Below are positions 28,196-37,092 of a DNA stretch of 64,000 bases, piece by piece. The stretch lies in NCBI RefSeq assembly GCF_009753675.1, contig NZ_WQLV01000001.1, positions 248,001 to 312,000 on the forward strand, in the 5' to 3' direction. Positions within the stretch are counted from its first letter, which is position 1. Every line of letters begins with the position of its first letter. Source of the DNA: Parasedimentitalea huanghaiensis (GTDB taxonomy: Bacteria; Pseudomonadota; Alphaproteobacteria; Rhodobacterales; Rhodobacteraceae). A program made the position numbers and the translations under genes. Below the pieces are notes generated by a model. The model saw only the letters and a program-made list of their open reading frames with translations. It was not told where the DNA came from and ran no database searches.

Positions 28196-29572
28196 ATGAA
28201 AGTCATCATCTGTGGTGCAGGTCAGGTTGGTTGGCAAATTGCCAGACATTTGTCCGGTGAACTTAACGATGTCACTGTGGTCGACAATAACCCTGATCTG
28301 GTGCGACGTGCTACTGACACGCTTGATGTTCAAGGCATAGCAGGTTTTGCTTCGTATCCGGACGTGTTGGAGCGGGCAGGGGCTGCAGATGCTGATATGA
28401 TCATTGCAGCAACCCATTCCGATGAAGTTAATATGGTTACTTGTCAGGTGGCCCATTCGGTTTTTTCGATACAACGAAAAATTGCTCGCTTGCGTTCGCA
28501 AAGCTATCTGGATGCGATTTATTCCGATCTTTACCGCCGTGATCACCTTCCAATTGATGTCGTAATCAGTCCGGAAAGAGAGGTTGCCGCTGCGGCTATG
28601 CAACGTCTGTCGGCACCAGCTGCATTTGATACGGAAACATTCATGGATGGAAATGCTCAGCTACTGGGCATTACAATTGATGAAGATTGTCCCGTGGTGC
28701 ATACGCCCTTGCGCCAGCTTACTGATCTATTTTCGACGCTGCGTGCCATCGTCGTCGGGGTCCGGCGAGATGGTACTCTGTTTGCTCCAGATCCAGGCGA
28801 TCAACTGTTTGTCGGCGATAACTGCTACATTTTCACACATATTGAAGACGTTAGTAGGACAATGGAAGTGTTCGGTAAAAAGGAGAAAAAGCAAGATCGT
28901 GTTGTGATTGTTGGCGGGGGGAACGTTGGTTTGGAGGTGGCCAAAGCGATGGAGAACCGAACCGGTAGAACCCGCAGTAAGATGATTGAACGCGATCGCA
29001 AGAAAGCCGAACATGCGGCTGAATCGTTAGAACGGACCATCGTGTTGAACGGGGATGGGCTGGATCGGACATTGATGATCGAGGCAGGAATTGACCGGGC
29101 AGATGCTATGCTCGCGGTGACTGACGATGATAAAACCAATATGTTGGCAGCCGTACGCGCAAAGGCCGAAGGGTGCTCCTTGGCCATCGCCTTGATCAAT
29201 GACCCTACTCTTGTACCGTTGATGGCACCTTTGGGAATTGACGCGTATATCAACCCACGATCCACAACCGTTAGCTCTATTCTGCGCCACATTCGCCACG
29301 GCAGAGTCCGTCAAGTTTACTCTATAGGTGATGCCGAGGCTGAAGTTATCGAAGCAGAAGTGATGTCGACCTCACCCATGGCCGGGCAAATGATCCGCGA
29401 TATTGATTTTCCAGAAGGTGTTCTGGTGGGGGCCGTTTATAAGGGCGGCGAAGTACTTCGACCTAGCGGAAAGCTACGGATAGAGGAAAGTGATGTCATT
29501 TCACTGTTTGCGATCGCAGCTGATGTGCCCGAAGTTGAGCGCCTGATGCAGGTCTCGATCGACTTTTTCTGA
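28196..29572 (+). CDS. trkA: Trk potassium uptake regulatory subunit TrkA
   Basis: Peripheral membrane subunit that binds NAD(H) and gates the TrkH potassium channel. The 458-residue protein is the full double form: RCK_N domain with GAGQVGWQIA at 7-16, RCK_C, then a second RCK_N with VIVGGGNVGLEVA at about 233 and a second RCK_C ending near the C-terminus. It precedes trkH by one base and is part of the conserved ntrX-trkA-trkH-hfq series; the lipoprotein gene on the other strand interrupts this without changing the order. Confidence 0.96.
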   Translation: MKVIICGAGQVGWQIARHLSGELNDVTVVDNNPDLVRRATDTLDVQGIAGFASYPDVLERAGAADADMIIAATHSDEVNMVTCQVAHSVFSIQRKIARLRSQSYLDAIYSDLYRRDHLPIDVVISPEREVAAAAMQRLSAPAAFDTETFMDGNAQLLGITIDEDCPVVHTPLRQLTDLFSTLRAIVVGVRRDGTLFAPDPGDQLFVGDNCYIFTHIEDVSRTMEVFGKKEKKQDRVVIVGGGNVGLEVAKAMENRTGRTRSKMIERDRKKAEHAAESLERTIVLNGDGLDRTLMIEAGIDRADAMLAVTDDDKTNMLAAVRAKAEGCSLAIALINDPTLVPLMAPLGIDAYINPRSTTVSSILRHIRHGRVRQVYSIGDAEAEVIEAEVMSTSPMAGQMIRDIDFPEGVLVGAVYKGGEVLRPSGKLRIEESDVISLFAIAADVPEVERLMQVSIDFF

Positions 29573-29573
29573 T

Positions 29574-31106
29574 ATGGCTAGGAAGACGGCCCCTCCTGGC
29601 ATACTTCGATTGCCCTTGTTCTTGCTGATTTTTGGCATTGCTGCGTTGGCGATGTGGGTACCCGCCATTCATGCGGTGGTGCTGGATGATCACCCAACAT
29701 CGCGTAGTTTCTTTTATTCGGGCATTGTCGGTTTGATGCTTGTAACGTTTATTGGTTTGTCGTTGAGCAACAGGGTGCCGCGCTATGGAATGTTGGGGCA
29801 ACTGTTGTCATTGCTCGCCACTTTTTCAGTGCTGCCTCTCTTTCTGGCGGTTCCAACCCATGATGCTTTGCAAAACACCAGCTATCTGAATGCATATTTC
29901 GACATGGTTAGTGCGATTACCACTACAGGTGCTGACGTTTTTGCAGACCCTGGCCGGTTGCCGCCTAGTGTACATCTTTGGCGCGCGCAAGTCGGCTGGA
30001 TGGGAGGGTTGCTTATGTGGATCGCAGCATCAGCTGTGCTTGCGCCCTTGTCGTTAGGAGGTTTTGAAGTAACTGCACGCGGAGAACCCGGACGCGGCAC
30101 TGAAACCCCTGCTCATATGCAGCAGGGGGACCCACGGCGTCGATTGGTGATTGTGACACAGACCTTGGTACCAATTTATGTTGGGCTGACGATGGCGCTT
30201 TGGGTGTTGCTGATGATGACCGGAGAGAAGAGCCTGATCGGTTTGAGTCATGCGATGTCGGTGATGGCCACCTCCGGTATTTCCGCAGTTGGAGGGTTGG
30301 TTAACGCGAACAGTGGATTGGCCGGGGAAATGGTTATCTTCCTATTTATGTTTTTTGCTTTATCGCGGTTAACGTTTTCCACGGACACTGCAACGTCGGG
30401 ACATGTCCGGTTAGACCGAGATCCAGAATTTCGCATCGGTTTGATTCTGGTGATTGGGGTGCCACTGTTGCTTTTTCTACGCCATTGGTTGGCCTCCTTT
30501 GAAGTTAGCGCTTCGGAAAATTTGTCGCAGGCCTTTCATTCTTTGTGGGGAGGCGTGTTTACCGTGATGTCCTTTTTGACAACTACGGGGTTTGAAAGTG
30601 CGGACTGGGCGGCAGCCCAACAATGGTCTGGCCTAGGTACACCAGGGTTGATTTTGCTGGGTTTAGCAGTTGTCGGAGGCGGTGTTGCAACCACTGCAGG
30701 CGGTGTAAAGCTGCTTCGAGTTTATGCTTTGTATCTTAACGGTATGCGTGAAATGGAACGTTTGGTGCACCCATCTTCGGTCAGCGGCGAGGGGGCCGGA
30801 AATAAGCGTTTACAAAAGAATGGAGCCTTTGTTGCATGGGTTTTCTTCATGTTGTTCGCCCTAACGCTCGCGTTGATAAGCACCAGCCTGGCCGCATTGG
30901 GGTCAGATTTCGAGCAGGCCCTGGTGTTAGCAATCGCTGCCTTGTCGACCACTGGCCCGTTGATAGAGGTCGCTAGTGAAACTTCAATTTCCTTAGCGTT
31001 GCTAGCGCCCTCCGCCAAATTAGTACTCTGTTTAGCTATGGTTCTGGGGCGGCTAGAAACTCTTGCAATCATCGCCTTGTTGACACCAAACCTCTGGCGC
31101 AATTGA
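29574..31106 (+). CDS. trkH: Trk potassium uptake channel subunit TrkH
   Basis: Integral membrane ion-conducting subunit of 510 residues with about ten to twelve hydrophobic segments and the pore-loop signatures of the Trk/Ktr/HKT family, such as SAITTTGADVF, SVMATSGISAVGG, FLTTTGFESADW and ALSTTGPL, the four filter regions with central Gly. The segment GGVATTAGGVKLLRVYAL is also typical. Works with TrkA directly upstream to import potassium. Confidence 0.95.
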   Translation: MARKTAPPGILRLPLFLLIFGIAALAMWVPAIHAVVLDDHPTSRSFFYSGIVGLMLVTFIGLSLSNRVPRYGMLGQLLSLLATFSVLPLFLAVPTHDALQNTSYLNAYFDMVSAITTTGADVFADPGRLPPSVHLWRAQVGWMGGLLMWIAASAVLAPLSLGGFEVTARGEPGRGTETPAHMQQGDPRRRLVIVTQTLVPIYVGLTMALWVLLMMTGEKSLIGLSHAMSVMATSGISAVGGLVNANSGLAGEMVIFLFMFFALSRLTFSTDTATSGHVRLDRDPEFRIGLILVIGVPLLLFLRHWLASFEVSASENLSQAFHSLWGGVFTVMSFLTTTGFESADWAAAQQWSGLGTPGLILLGLAVVGGGVATTAGGVKLLRVYALYLNGMREMERLVHPSSVSGEGAGNKRLQKNGAFVAWVFFMLFALTLALISTSLAALGSDFEQALVLAIAALSTTGPLIEVASETSISLALLAPSAKLVLCLAMVLGRLETLAIIALLTPNLWRN

Positions 31107-31242
31107 ACGAACTTGGTTAACTTCGCAGCGATATCAAGTGCTTTTTTGGTTGGAAACACTGAATTTCTGTGTCCATACTTGAATGAAATGAAGAGTCGCG
31201 CTGATCCGCAGCGTGTAGCAAGAACAAAAGCGAGAACAAACT

Positions 31243-31482
31243 ATGGCTTCGGACCGACAGAACCTTCAGGATGCGTTCCTGAATCATGTGCGTAAAACCA
31301 AAGTTCCGGTAACTATATTTCTGATCAATGGTGTAAAATTGCAAGGTGTCATCACCTGGTTTGACAATTTCTGTGTGCTGCTACGTCGCGACGGTCAATC
31401 GCAACTGGTTTATAAACACGCCATCTCCACGATCATGCCGGCCCAGCCGATCAGCCTATACGAGGGTGAAGACGCCTCTTGA
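31243..31482 (+). CDS. hfq: RNA chaperone Hfq
   Basis: Sm-like RNA chaperone of 79 residues that pairs small RNAs with mRNAs. The Sm1 motif ([20 protein letters not shown], residues 19-38) and the Sm2 motif YKHAISTI (56-63) are complete, and Gln8 and Phe42 region residues for RNA binding are present ([15 protein letters not shown]). The 136 bases before it probably hold its own promoter. The TGA stop overlaps the hflX ATG by one base. Confidence 0.97.
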   Translation: MASDRQNLQDAFLNHVRKTKVPVTIFLINGVKLQGVITWFDNFCVLLRRDGQSQLVYKHAISTIMPAQPISLYEGEDAS

Positions 31483-32753
31483 TGGAACATGACAGGATCC
31501 AGACCCGTGCATGGGTGCTGCATCCGGATATTAGATCAAATAGCGGGCGGCGCCCGGCCGAACCTGCATTGCAAGAAGGCGTGGCGCTAGCTAGGGCCTT
31601 ACCGGATCTTGATGTGATCGGGTCACTTGTTGTGCGTTTGCCAAAGGCTCATTCGGGTCAATTGTTTGGCAAAGGTAAAATCGAAGAACTTGCTGCAATT
31701 TTCAAAACTGAAGAAATTGATCTTGTTCTTATCGACGGCCCTGTTTCGCCGGTACAGCAGCGCAACCTTGAAAAATCCTGGGGTGTTAAGTTACTCGATA
31801 GAACCGGCCTAATTCTCGAAATTTTCTCAGATAGAGCCCGCACTCGAGAGGGTGTGCTGCAAGTCGAAATGGCTGCGCTAAACTATCAGAGAACGCGATT
31901 GGTCCGTGCATGGACCCACCTTGAACGACAACGCGGCGGATTGGGATTTGTCGGTGGACCTGGCGAAACCCAGATCGAAGCCGACCGTCGAGCTATTGAC
32001 GATCAATTGGTACGTCTGCGTCGCCAGTTGGATAAGGTGGTCAAGACCCGTACTTTGCACCGAGAGGCACGTGCCAAGGTGCCATATCCGATTGTTGCTT
32101 TGGTCGGATATACCAATGCAGGGAAATCCACTTTGTTCAACCGCCTGACCGGTGCTGACGTGATGGTCAAAGACATGTTGTTCGCGACCTTGGACCCGAC
32201 GATGCGGCGGGTTGAGCTGGAAGACGGGCCAGAAATCATTTTGTCAGATACTGTTGGCTTTATTTCAGACCTCCCTACTGAATTGGTGGCTTCATTTCGT
32301 GCGACACTAGAGGAAGTTCTTGGTGCAGACCTGGTGGTGCATGTGCGCGACATAAGCCACGAAGACACCCATAATCAGGCGATGGATGTCGACAGAATTC
32401 TGGCGTCGCTAGGTGTCGATGAAAACCGAGCAAGGATCGAGATCTGGAACAAACTGGATCAGCTGCCGAAAGAAGAGGCAGATGCGAGACGTCAGCGAGC
32501 AGAGCGGGAAGAGGGGATCCACGCGATTTCCGCCATAACCGGTGAAGGTCTGCCAGAACTGTTGCGAGACATAGCGGAGCAACTGCAAGGTGCTCGTCAT
32601 CAAGAAGTGCTCAGTCTTGAGTTTTCGCAAGGCAAACAGAGGGCTTGGCTTTTTGCCGAAGATCTTGTGCAAGGTGAAAAACAAACTGAGACCGGGTTTG
32701 AAATCACTGTTCTATGGACTGATCGGCAGAAGTCCCAATTCAGCGCGTTGTAA
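31482..32753 (+). CDS. hflX: Ribosome-associated GTPase HflX
   Basis: GTPase that binds the 50S subunit and splits stalled ribosomes. From the ATG at 31482 it has 423 residues: an N-terminal HflX domain with LFGKGKIEEL and the conserved linker GFVGGPGETQIEADRR (155-170), and the G domain with G1 GYTNAGKST (209-217), G3 DTVGFI and G4 NKLD. A TTG one codon earlier is also possible. Overlap with hfq by one base (TGATG) indicates translational coupling; hfq-hflX pairing is widely conserved. Confidence 0.97.
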   Translation: MEHDRIQTRAWVLHPDIRSNSGRRPAEPALQEGVALARALPDLDVIGSLVVRLPKAHSGQLFGKGKIEELAAIFKTEEIDLVLIDGPVSPVQQRNLEKSWGVKLLDRTGLILEIFSDRARTREGVLQVEMAALNYQRTRLVRAWTHLERQRGGLGFVGGPGETQIEADRRAIDDQLVRLRRQLDKVVKTRTLHREARAKVPYPIVALVGYTNAGKSTLFNRLTGADVMVKDMLFATLDPTMRRVELEDGPEIILSDTVGFISDLPTELVASFRATLEEVLGADLVVHVRDISHEDTHNQAMDVDRILASLGVDENRARIEIWNKLDQLPKEEADARRQRAEREEGIHAISAITGEGLPELLRDIAEQLQGARHQEVLSLEFSQGKQRAWLFAEDLVQGEKQTETGFEITVLWTDRQKSQFSAL

Positions 32754-32777
32754 TCCAGCCTTAGTCAAGCATTCTTA

Positions 32778-32820
32778 CTGCCCATCAATCAGTTCAAATG
32801 TGAAACATGTTGATGGGCAG
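32778..32820. terminator. Long hairpin between convergent hflX and the acylase gene
   Basis: CTGCCCATCAA (32778-32788) and TTGATGGGCAG (32810-32820) are perfectly complementary, with a 21-base interior that can pair further (TTCA/TGAA). It lies right between the two convergent stops. It lacks a T run, so it may be a processing or Rho-linked end rather than a classical terminator. Confidence 0.55.
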
Positions 32821-32825
32821 CTCGG

Positions 32826-35303
32826 TCATTTCTGCAGCGGCTGAATTCGTGTAATTCCAACCGCAGCAGCGCGCGCTAGATCAACATCAAGTGACATCGG
32901 AATATACTCACCCCTCCGCCACAACTGCGCCATGTCATCATAGAAACGAGACAGGAAGTGACCTGATTGTCCAGTCGAGGTTATGAAGACCGAACTGTCT
33001 GGGTCAGAGAAATCATAGACGCCACGATAGCCAGCTGAATGAACATTCTGAAAGGGATCTGGGTCTTCGCCTGAACTCAGACCACGTTGAAGGGTATTGT
33101 CGCCACCACTTGTGGATTGGCGAATGTTTACGAAGAATCGAAGCAGGGGAACCTCTCCCAAGACCTCGTGGTCATGTGTTGCCTGATGAGCATCACCCCA
33201 TCTTAGCGATTCAAGCGCTGACCCGTAACGCTCGTTAATCCAGACTAAGGCATCGTCTAGCGCCATTCGGGCCATATCCGTGCAGCTTTCTTTGGGTGCG
33301 CTTTGGCGAATGTCACACCAGGCAGATGCGCCATCAACATCACGAAATACGCGTTCAATAAACAGCGGTTCCACATGTTTGAATTCGCTGGCTAGAGGCC
33401 CCAATTCATCAACGATTAACCGCGCCTGAAGGGCCCTAAGCCAGGCCATATAAATAAGCGGTTCTGGAAGGTGCTCATTCATTTCTCCGTTCCACTCTGA
33501 TAGCAGACTTAATGCGGTCTGCTGTTGACGTGCTAGAGTCCCCTCGGTAGCTGCGTTGGACGTGAACCAGAGGTCTGCACCGATGAGAGGAAGTAGGGAG
33601 CGAGCGGTATAGGAAACTGTGTCGAGCTGTGCTTCGATGAAGCTATCCCGAGTATGGACCTGCCGTGTCTGCATCAGCTTTTGCCAGCGGTGGATACGTT
33701 GCGTGTCGCCCCAGTTATATGACACATGATTGGGAAAGGGGCGTTCTAGGAGTTTGTTGTTTGTGTTGCCCAGTATGCCACCACGCGGGCTAACAAATTG
33801 CGGATTTGCAGCATAGGGCGATCTCCCCTGCCAACGGTTTTCACGACGCCAGCCTTGATTTGGAAGTCGTCCCTGGCTTTGATTTCGGGCATTGCGTTGC
33901 GGTACAGAACCAATGGTTTTCATTGCAATGGTTTCTTGATCCGCCAAAACTAGGTTTTGCGAAGGTGCAATGAAGTGTTCCCCTGATACTAGTGCGTCTT
34001 GCACATTTTGGCTTCGCATTAGCGAAATTGCAGCGCTCATGGAAGTATCGGTGTCGCTTAGGGCTGTCCATGCAAGGCTGGCAACATGTCCAGAAGGTGT
34101 CACAGCAGACAAACCATAAAGGGATCCGGGTAAAACTGGGCCGTTCTCGCTCCACCTCAGAATGAGCGTGATGGGTTGCGAATCTTTAATTTGGATGATC
34201 GAAGGTCGAGATGTAAACCGTTTATAACCGTTCGGGGTTAGGTATTCCTCGGGGTTCTCAGGGTTGAGCTTTTCAATGAAAATATCCTGATCATCAACAT
34301 ACGACGAAGTTACCCCCCATCCTAATTGATCTGACCGGCCGACAATCACGGCTGGAATGCCGGGTAAGGTCGCGCCGATAACCCCTCCCGTAGCAAGTTC
34401 CATCCGTGCCAAATACCAAAGAGTAGGAGCGCTCAGGCCCATGTGTGGGTCGTTGGCAAGCAAAGTCCCAGCCGAAGCAGACCGGGCGCGTGCAGCAGCC
34501 CAGACATTTGAGGCCCCAGCCAAACCGCGGGGCGGAAAAGGGGACATGGCAGCCTGTGGTATCGACGCTGTCTCGGCATAGCGTTTTAGGCCTGGGAACA
34601 ACTGCGCATATTCTGGCAAGGCAGCGACGCCGGTGCCTGGAGAATCTGGAAGAATATCGAGCAGGCGTTCCGGATCGTCCAGGATCAGCATAGTCCGGGC
34701 ACGGAGGACTTCGTCTTGAAGCTGCCCGGATAATTTTAGGGCCATGAGTTTCATCACCGCAATACTGTCAGCTGGCTGCCAAGGGGCGATGGGGGCGTTG
34801 AAGACAAACATTTCTGGTGCACCGCGACCAAGAGCACTGTCGTTGATCTCACCAAGGCGCGCGTTGACACCTGCAGAGTAGGCCGTCAGGGCGGCTAGTG
34901 TCCCCGGGTCTTGAGCACTGACTGATTGTTGCGCCAGTCGATACAGGTCAAGACGACGCAATAAGCTATCAATCTCCACTGTCCGGCTGCCAAATACTTC
35001 GGATAGCCGCCCTTGAACGGTACGGCGAAGCATAGTCATTTGCCAGAGCCGGTCCTGTGCATGAGCGTAACCAAGGCCAAAGTAAACGTCTTCGTCGCTG
35101 GCGCCGAAGCTTCCGAATATATGGGGAACATTTGCATTGTCGCGGACAATTTCGACAGGCGCCGAAAGCCCTGGTAGGGCAATGTCTTTATCATAGTCTG
35201 GGAGGGATTGCGAAGCTAGAAAATATGCAAGCCCGAGCCCCAGAACTATCAAGACAAGTAATGCTGTGGTCATTCTCATGAGCCAGCGGAAAAGGAGTCC
35301 CAT
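32826..35303 (-). CDS. Penicillin-acylase-family Ntn hydrolase
   Basis: From the ATG at 35303 the product has 825 residues. A membrane-spanning or signal-anchor helix lies at about 9-32 (MTTALLVLIVLGLGLAYFLA), followed by VEIVRDNANVPHIFG and YAHAQDRLWQM of the alpha chain, and the self-cleavage and nucleophile site GASNVWA with Ser265, where the beta chain would begin. The N-terminal nucleophile family includes penicillin G acylase and acyl-homoserine-lactone acylases such as PvdQ/QuiP. Substrate cannot be predicted; quorum-signal or amide degradation is possible. Likely periplasmic and autoprocessed into two chains. The TTG at 35327 would extend it by eight residues without a better ribosome site. 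Confidence 0.9.
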   Translation of the reverse strand: MGLLFRWLMRMTTALLVLIVLGLGLAYFLASQSLPDYDKDIALPGLSAPVEIVRDNANVPHIFGSFGASDEDVYFGLGYAHAQDRLWQMTMLRRTVQGRLSEVFGSRTVEIDSLLRRLDLYRLAQQSVSAQDPGTLAALTAYSAGVNARLGEINDSALGRGAPEMFVFNAPIAPWQPADSIAVMKLMALKLSGQLQDEVLRARTMLILDDPERLLDILPDSPGTGVAALPEYAQLFPGLKRYAETASIPQAAMSPFPPRGLAGASNVWAAARARSASAGTLLANDPHMGLSAPTLWYLARMELATGGVIGATLPGIPAVIVGRSDQLGWGVTSSYVDDQDIFIEKLNPENPEEYLTPNGYKRFTSRPSIIQIKDSQPITLILRWSENGPVLPGSLYGLSAVTPSGHVASLAWTALSDTDTSMSAAISLMRSQNVQDALVSGEHFIAPSQNLVLADQETIAMKTIGSVPQRNARNQSQGRLPNQGWRRENRWQGRSPYAANPQFVSPRGGILGNTNNKLLERPFPNHVSYNWGDTQRIHRWQKLMQTRQVHTRDSFIEAQLDTVSYTARSLLPLIGADLWFTSNAATEGTLARQQQTALSLLSEWNGEMNEHLPEPLIYMAWLRALQARLIVDELGPLASEFKHVEPLFIERVFRDVDGASAWCDIRQSAPKESCTDMARMALDDALVWINERYGSALESLRWGDAHQATHDHEVLGEVPLLRFFVNIRQSTSGGDNTLQRGLSSGEDPDPFQNVHSAGYRGVYDFSDPDSSVFITSTGQSGHFLSRFYDDMAQLWRRGEYIPMSLDVDLARAAAVGITRIQPLQK

Positions 35304-35415
35304 GGATGGTCTGTTCCTTCGGTACAATTCATTTTCGGTCGAAGGTGATTGAACCTTTCGACGCGGATGTTAGGGTCGCGCCAACATAGGCGAAGTCTGG
35401 TTGAGGGGAAAGCAG

Positions 35416-36288
35416 ATGGTAAAAATAGCATTCTTAGGTTTGGGCGTAATGGGTTTCCCGATGGCTGGACACCTTCAGGAAGCTGGGCATCAAGTGACGG
35501 TTTACAACCGGACCACAGCTAAGGCTGAGACTTGGGCTAAGCAGTACGGCGGTGGTTACGCAGCCACCCCTCGTGAGGCAGTGCAGGGAGCAGACTTCGT
35601 AATGTCTTGTGTCGGCAACGATGATGATTTGCGGGCGGTTTGTGAGGGCAAAGATGGGGCGTTTGCCGGCATGCAAAAGGGGAGTGTGTTTGTTGATCAT
35701 ACGACCGTGTCGGCAAAAGTGACACGCGAACTTTATGCCGCTGCTGAAGGTCTCGGAATATCATTTGTGGATGCACCAATCTCGGGAGGTCAGGCCGGGG
35801 CTGAAAATGCTGTCTTGTCGGTTATGTGTGGTGGCGATAGAGATGCCTTTGAGCGCGTAGCGCCGGTAGTTGATGCCTATTCACGTATTTGTCGCCGCAT
35901 TGGTAGTAGTGGTGCTGGACAGATGACCAAAATGTGCAACCAGATTGCAATTGCGGGGCTGGTACAGGGGTTAAGCGAGGCCTTGCATTTTGCGGAGAAA
36001 GCAGAGCTGGACGGCAGAGCAGTGGTAGAAGTGATCAGTCAAGGTGCCGCGGGAAGTTGGCAAATGGCCAACCGTTTCGAAACCATGATTGACGATAACT
36101 TTGATCACGGTTTTGCAGTGGACTGGATGCGGAAGGATCTGGGGATTTGTCTGGATGCTGCGAATGAAACAGGGGCCAGCTTACCAGTGACCGCCATCGT
36201 CGATCAGTTCTACAAGGACGTACAAAACAAGGGTGGCGGTCGTTGGGATACATCTAGTCTGCTGAAGAGACTGCGTATGCTGAGTTGA
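35416..36288 (+). CDS. NAD(P)-dependent beta-hydroxyacid dehydrogenase (3-hydroxyisobutyrate dehydrogenase family)
   Basis: From the ATG at 35416 there are 290 residues. The Rossmann motif GLGVMG is at 8-13 (FLGLGVMGFPMAGHL), the substrate-binding DAPISGGQAGAE at 119-130, and the catalytic Lys172 in GAGQMTKMCNQI. These define the beta-hydroxyacid dehydrogenase family, which includes 3-hydroxyisobutyrate dehydrogenase, tartronate semialdehyde reductase and gamma-hydroxybutyrate dehydrogenase. After the motif Asn-Arg-Thr (NRTTAK, residues 31-36) at the cofactor-specificity loop, NADP(H) preference is likely. Exact substrate is open; no valine-degradation genes are adjacent. Confidence 0.9.
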   Translation: MVKIAFLGLGVMGFPMAGHLQEAGHQVTVYNRTTAKAETWAKQYGGGYAATPREAVQGADFVMSCVGNDDDLRAVCEGKDGAFAGMQKGSVFVDHTTVSAKVTRELYAAAEGLGISFVDAPISGGQAGAENAVLSVMCGGDRDAFERVAPVVDAYSRICRRIGSSGAGQMTKMCNQIAIAGLVQGLSEALHFAEKAELDGRAVVEVISQGAAGSWQMANRFETMIDDNFDHGFAVDWMRKDLGICLDAANETGASLPVTAIVDQFYKDVQNKGGGRWDTSSLLKRLRMLS

Positions 36289-36320
36289 TCGCCATCACAG
36301 CTAATCAACGATGACCAAAA

Positions 36321-36350
36321 ACAAAGCGCACCTGTTTCAGTGCGCTTTGT
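36321..36350. terminator. Bidirectional terminator between the dehydrogenase and SYLF genes
   Basis: ACAAAGCGCAC and GTGCGCTTTGT form a perfect 11-base stem with an 8-base loop. On the minus strand TTTTGG follows, so it mainly ends the SYLF lipoprotein gene, but its position 33 bases after the plus-strand stop suits both. Confidence 0.8.
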
Positions 36351-36368
36351 TGTGAAGATTGGTGCCGA

Positions 36369-36944
36369 TCAAGGAATGATACGGGTGTATTTTGATCCTT
36401 CGAGCGAGGCACCAATTTGAAGGCCTGCCTGTCCAAAAATTGCCGCCAGAATAGGAGAGGTCAGCGTGTTGGTGTCAGTGGTCAATGTCTCCCCCTTGTC
36501 CTTAACGACATAGCCAATATCAGCGCCCGCGGTCCAACCTGTCGAGCGGCGGAAAGTGCTTAGGGCGTCCTCAGTCATGAAGAACAAAACATGCGCATAT
36601 TGCTGTACGCCAATTTGCAGACCCGCATTGCCTTTGATGGTGGAATAATAATCAACAGTTGCACCATCAATGCGCAGAGAGCCCCGGCCATATCCACCAC
36701 CAACAATGAAACCAGCTTCGGTCACCAATGGCATAATCAACATACCGGTTGAATTGTCCGACAGCGCTCTGGTGTTTGGGTAAAGGCTATACATCTGGCT
36801 AAGAGTTGCATTTACGCGTGCGTCAATGGTTGCTGCGCCGCTGCTGCCAACGCCATTGCCGCAGGCTGCGGTCACACCGGTCGTCGCTAAGGCGCCTAGG
36901 GCAAAACCACGTCGGGTCAGCCGGGAAGAAGAATTTCTAGTCAT
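36369..36944 (-). CDS. Tat-exported SYLF (YSC84-type) lipoprotein
   Basis: Using the ATG at 36944 the product has 191 residues. Its N-terminus combines a twin-arginine motif (LTRRGFALGALA) with a lipobox ending VTAAC, so export through Tat and lipidation at the Cys are predicted. The rest is a SYLF/Ysc84 lipid-binding domain with GMLIMPLVTEAGFIVGGGYGRGSL, NAGLQIGVQQYAHVLFFMTE and GWTAGADIGYVV. In eukaryotes the domain binds phosphoinositides; in bacteria its role is unknown and probably envelope-related. The open frame extends to 37028 but those codons add no signal-like sequence. Confidence 0.88.
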   Translation of the reverse strand: MTRNSSSRLTRRGFALGALATTGVTAACGNGVGSSGAATIDARVNATLSQMYSLYPNTRALSDNSTGMLIMPLVTEAGFIVGGGYGRGSLRIDGATVDYYSTIKGNAGLQIGVQQYAHVLFFMTEDALSTFRRSTGWTAGADIGYVVKDKGETLTTDTNTLTSPILAAIFGQAGLQIGASLEGSKYTRIIP

Positions 36945-37092
36945 GAGTGTCACTGCCTGTATTTGCTCGATAAAGGCCGGTTTTCCGGCTCTGTCATTGT
37001 TTATAAGCTTAAAATCGCCACCTGTCATCTAGCAGAGCGCTATTATGGGCGGCTTCTTGCTGGAAGTTAGCCAAATGCCTTAGCCCGGTGAA

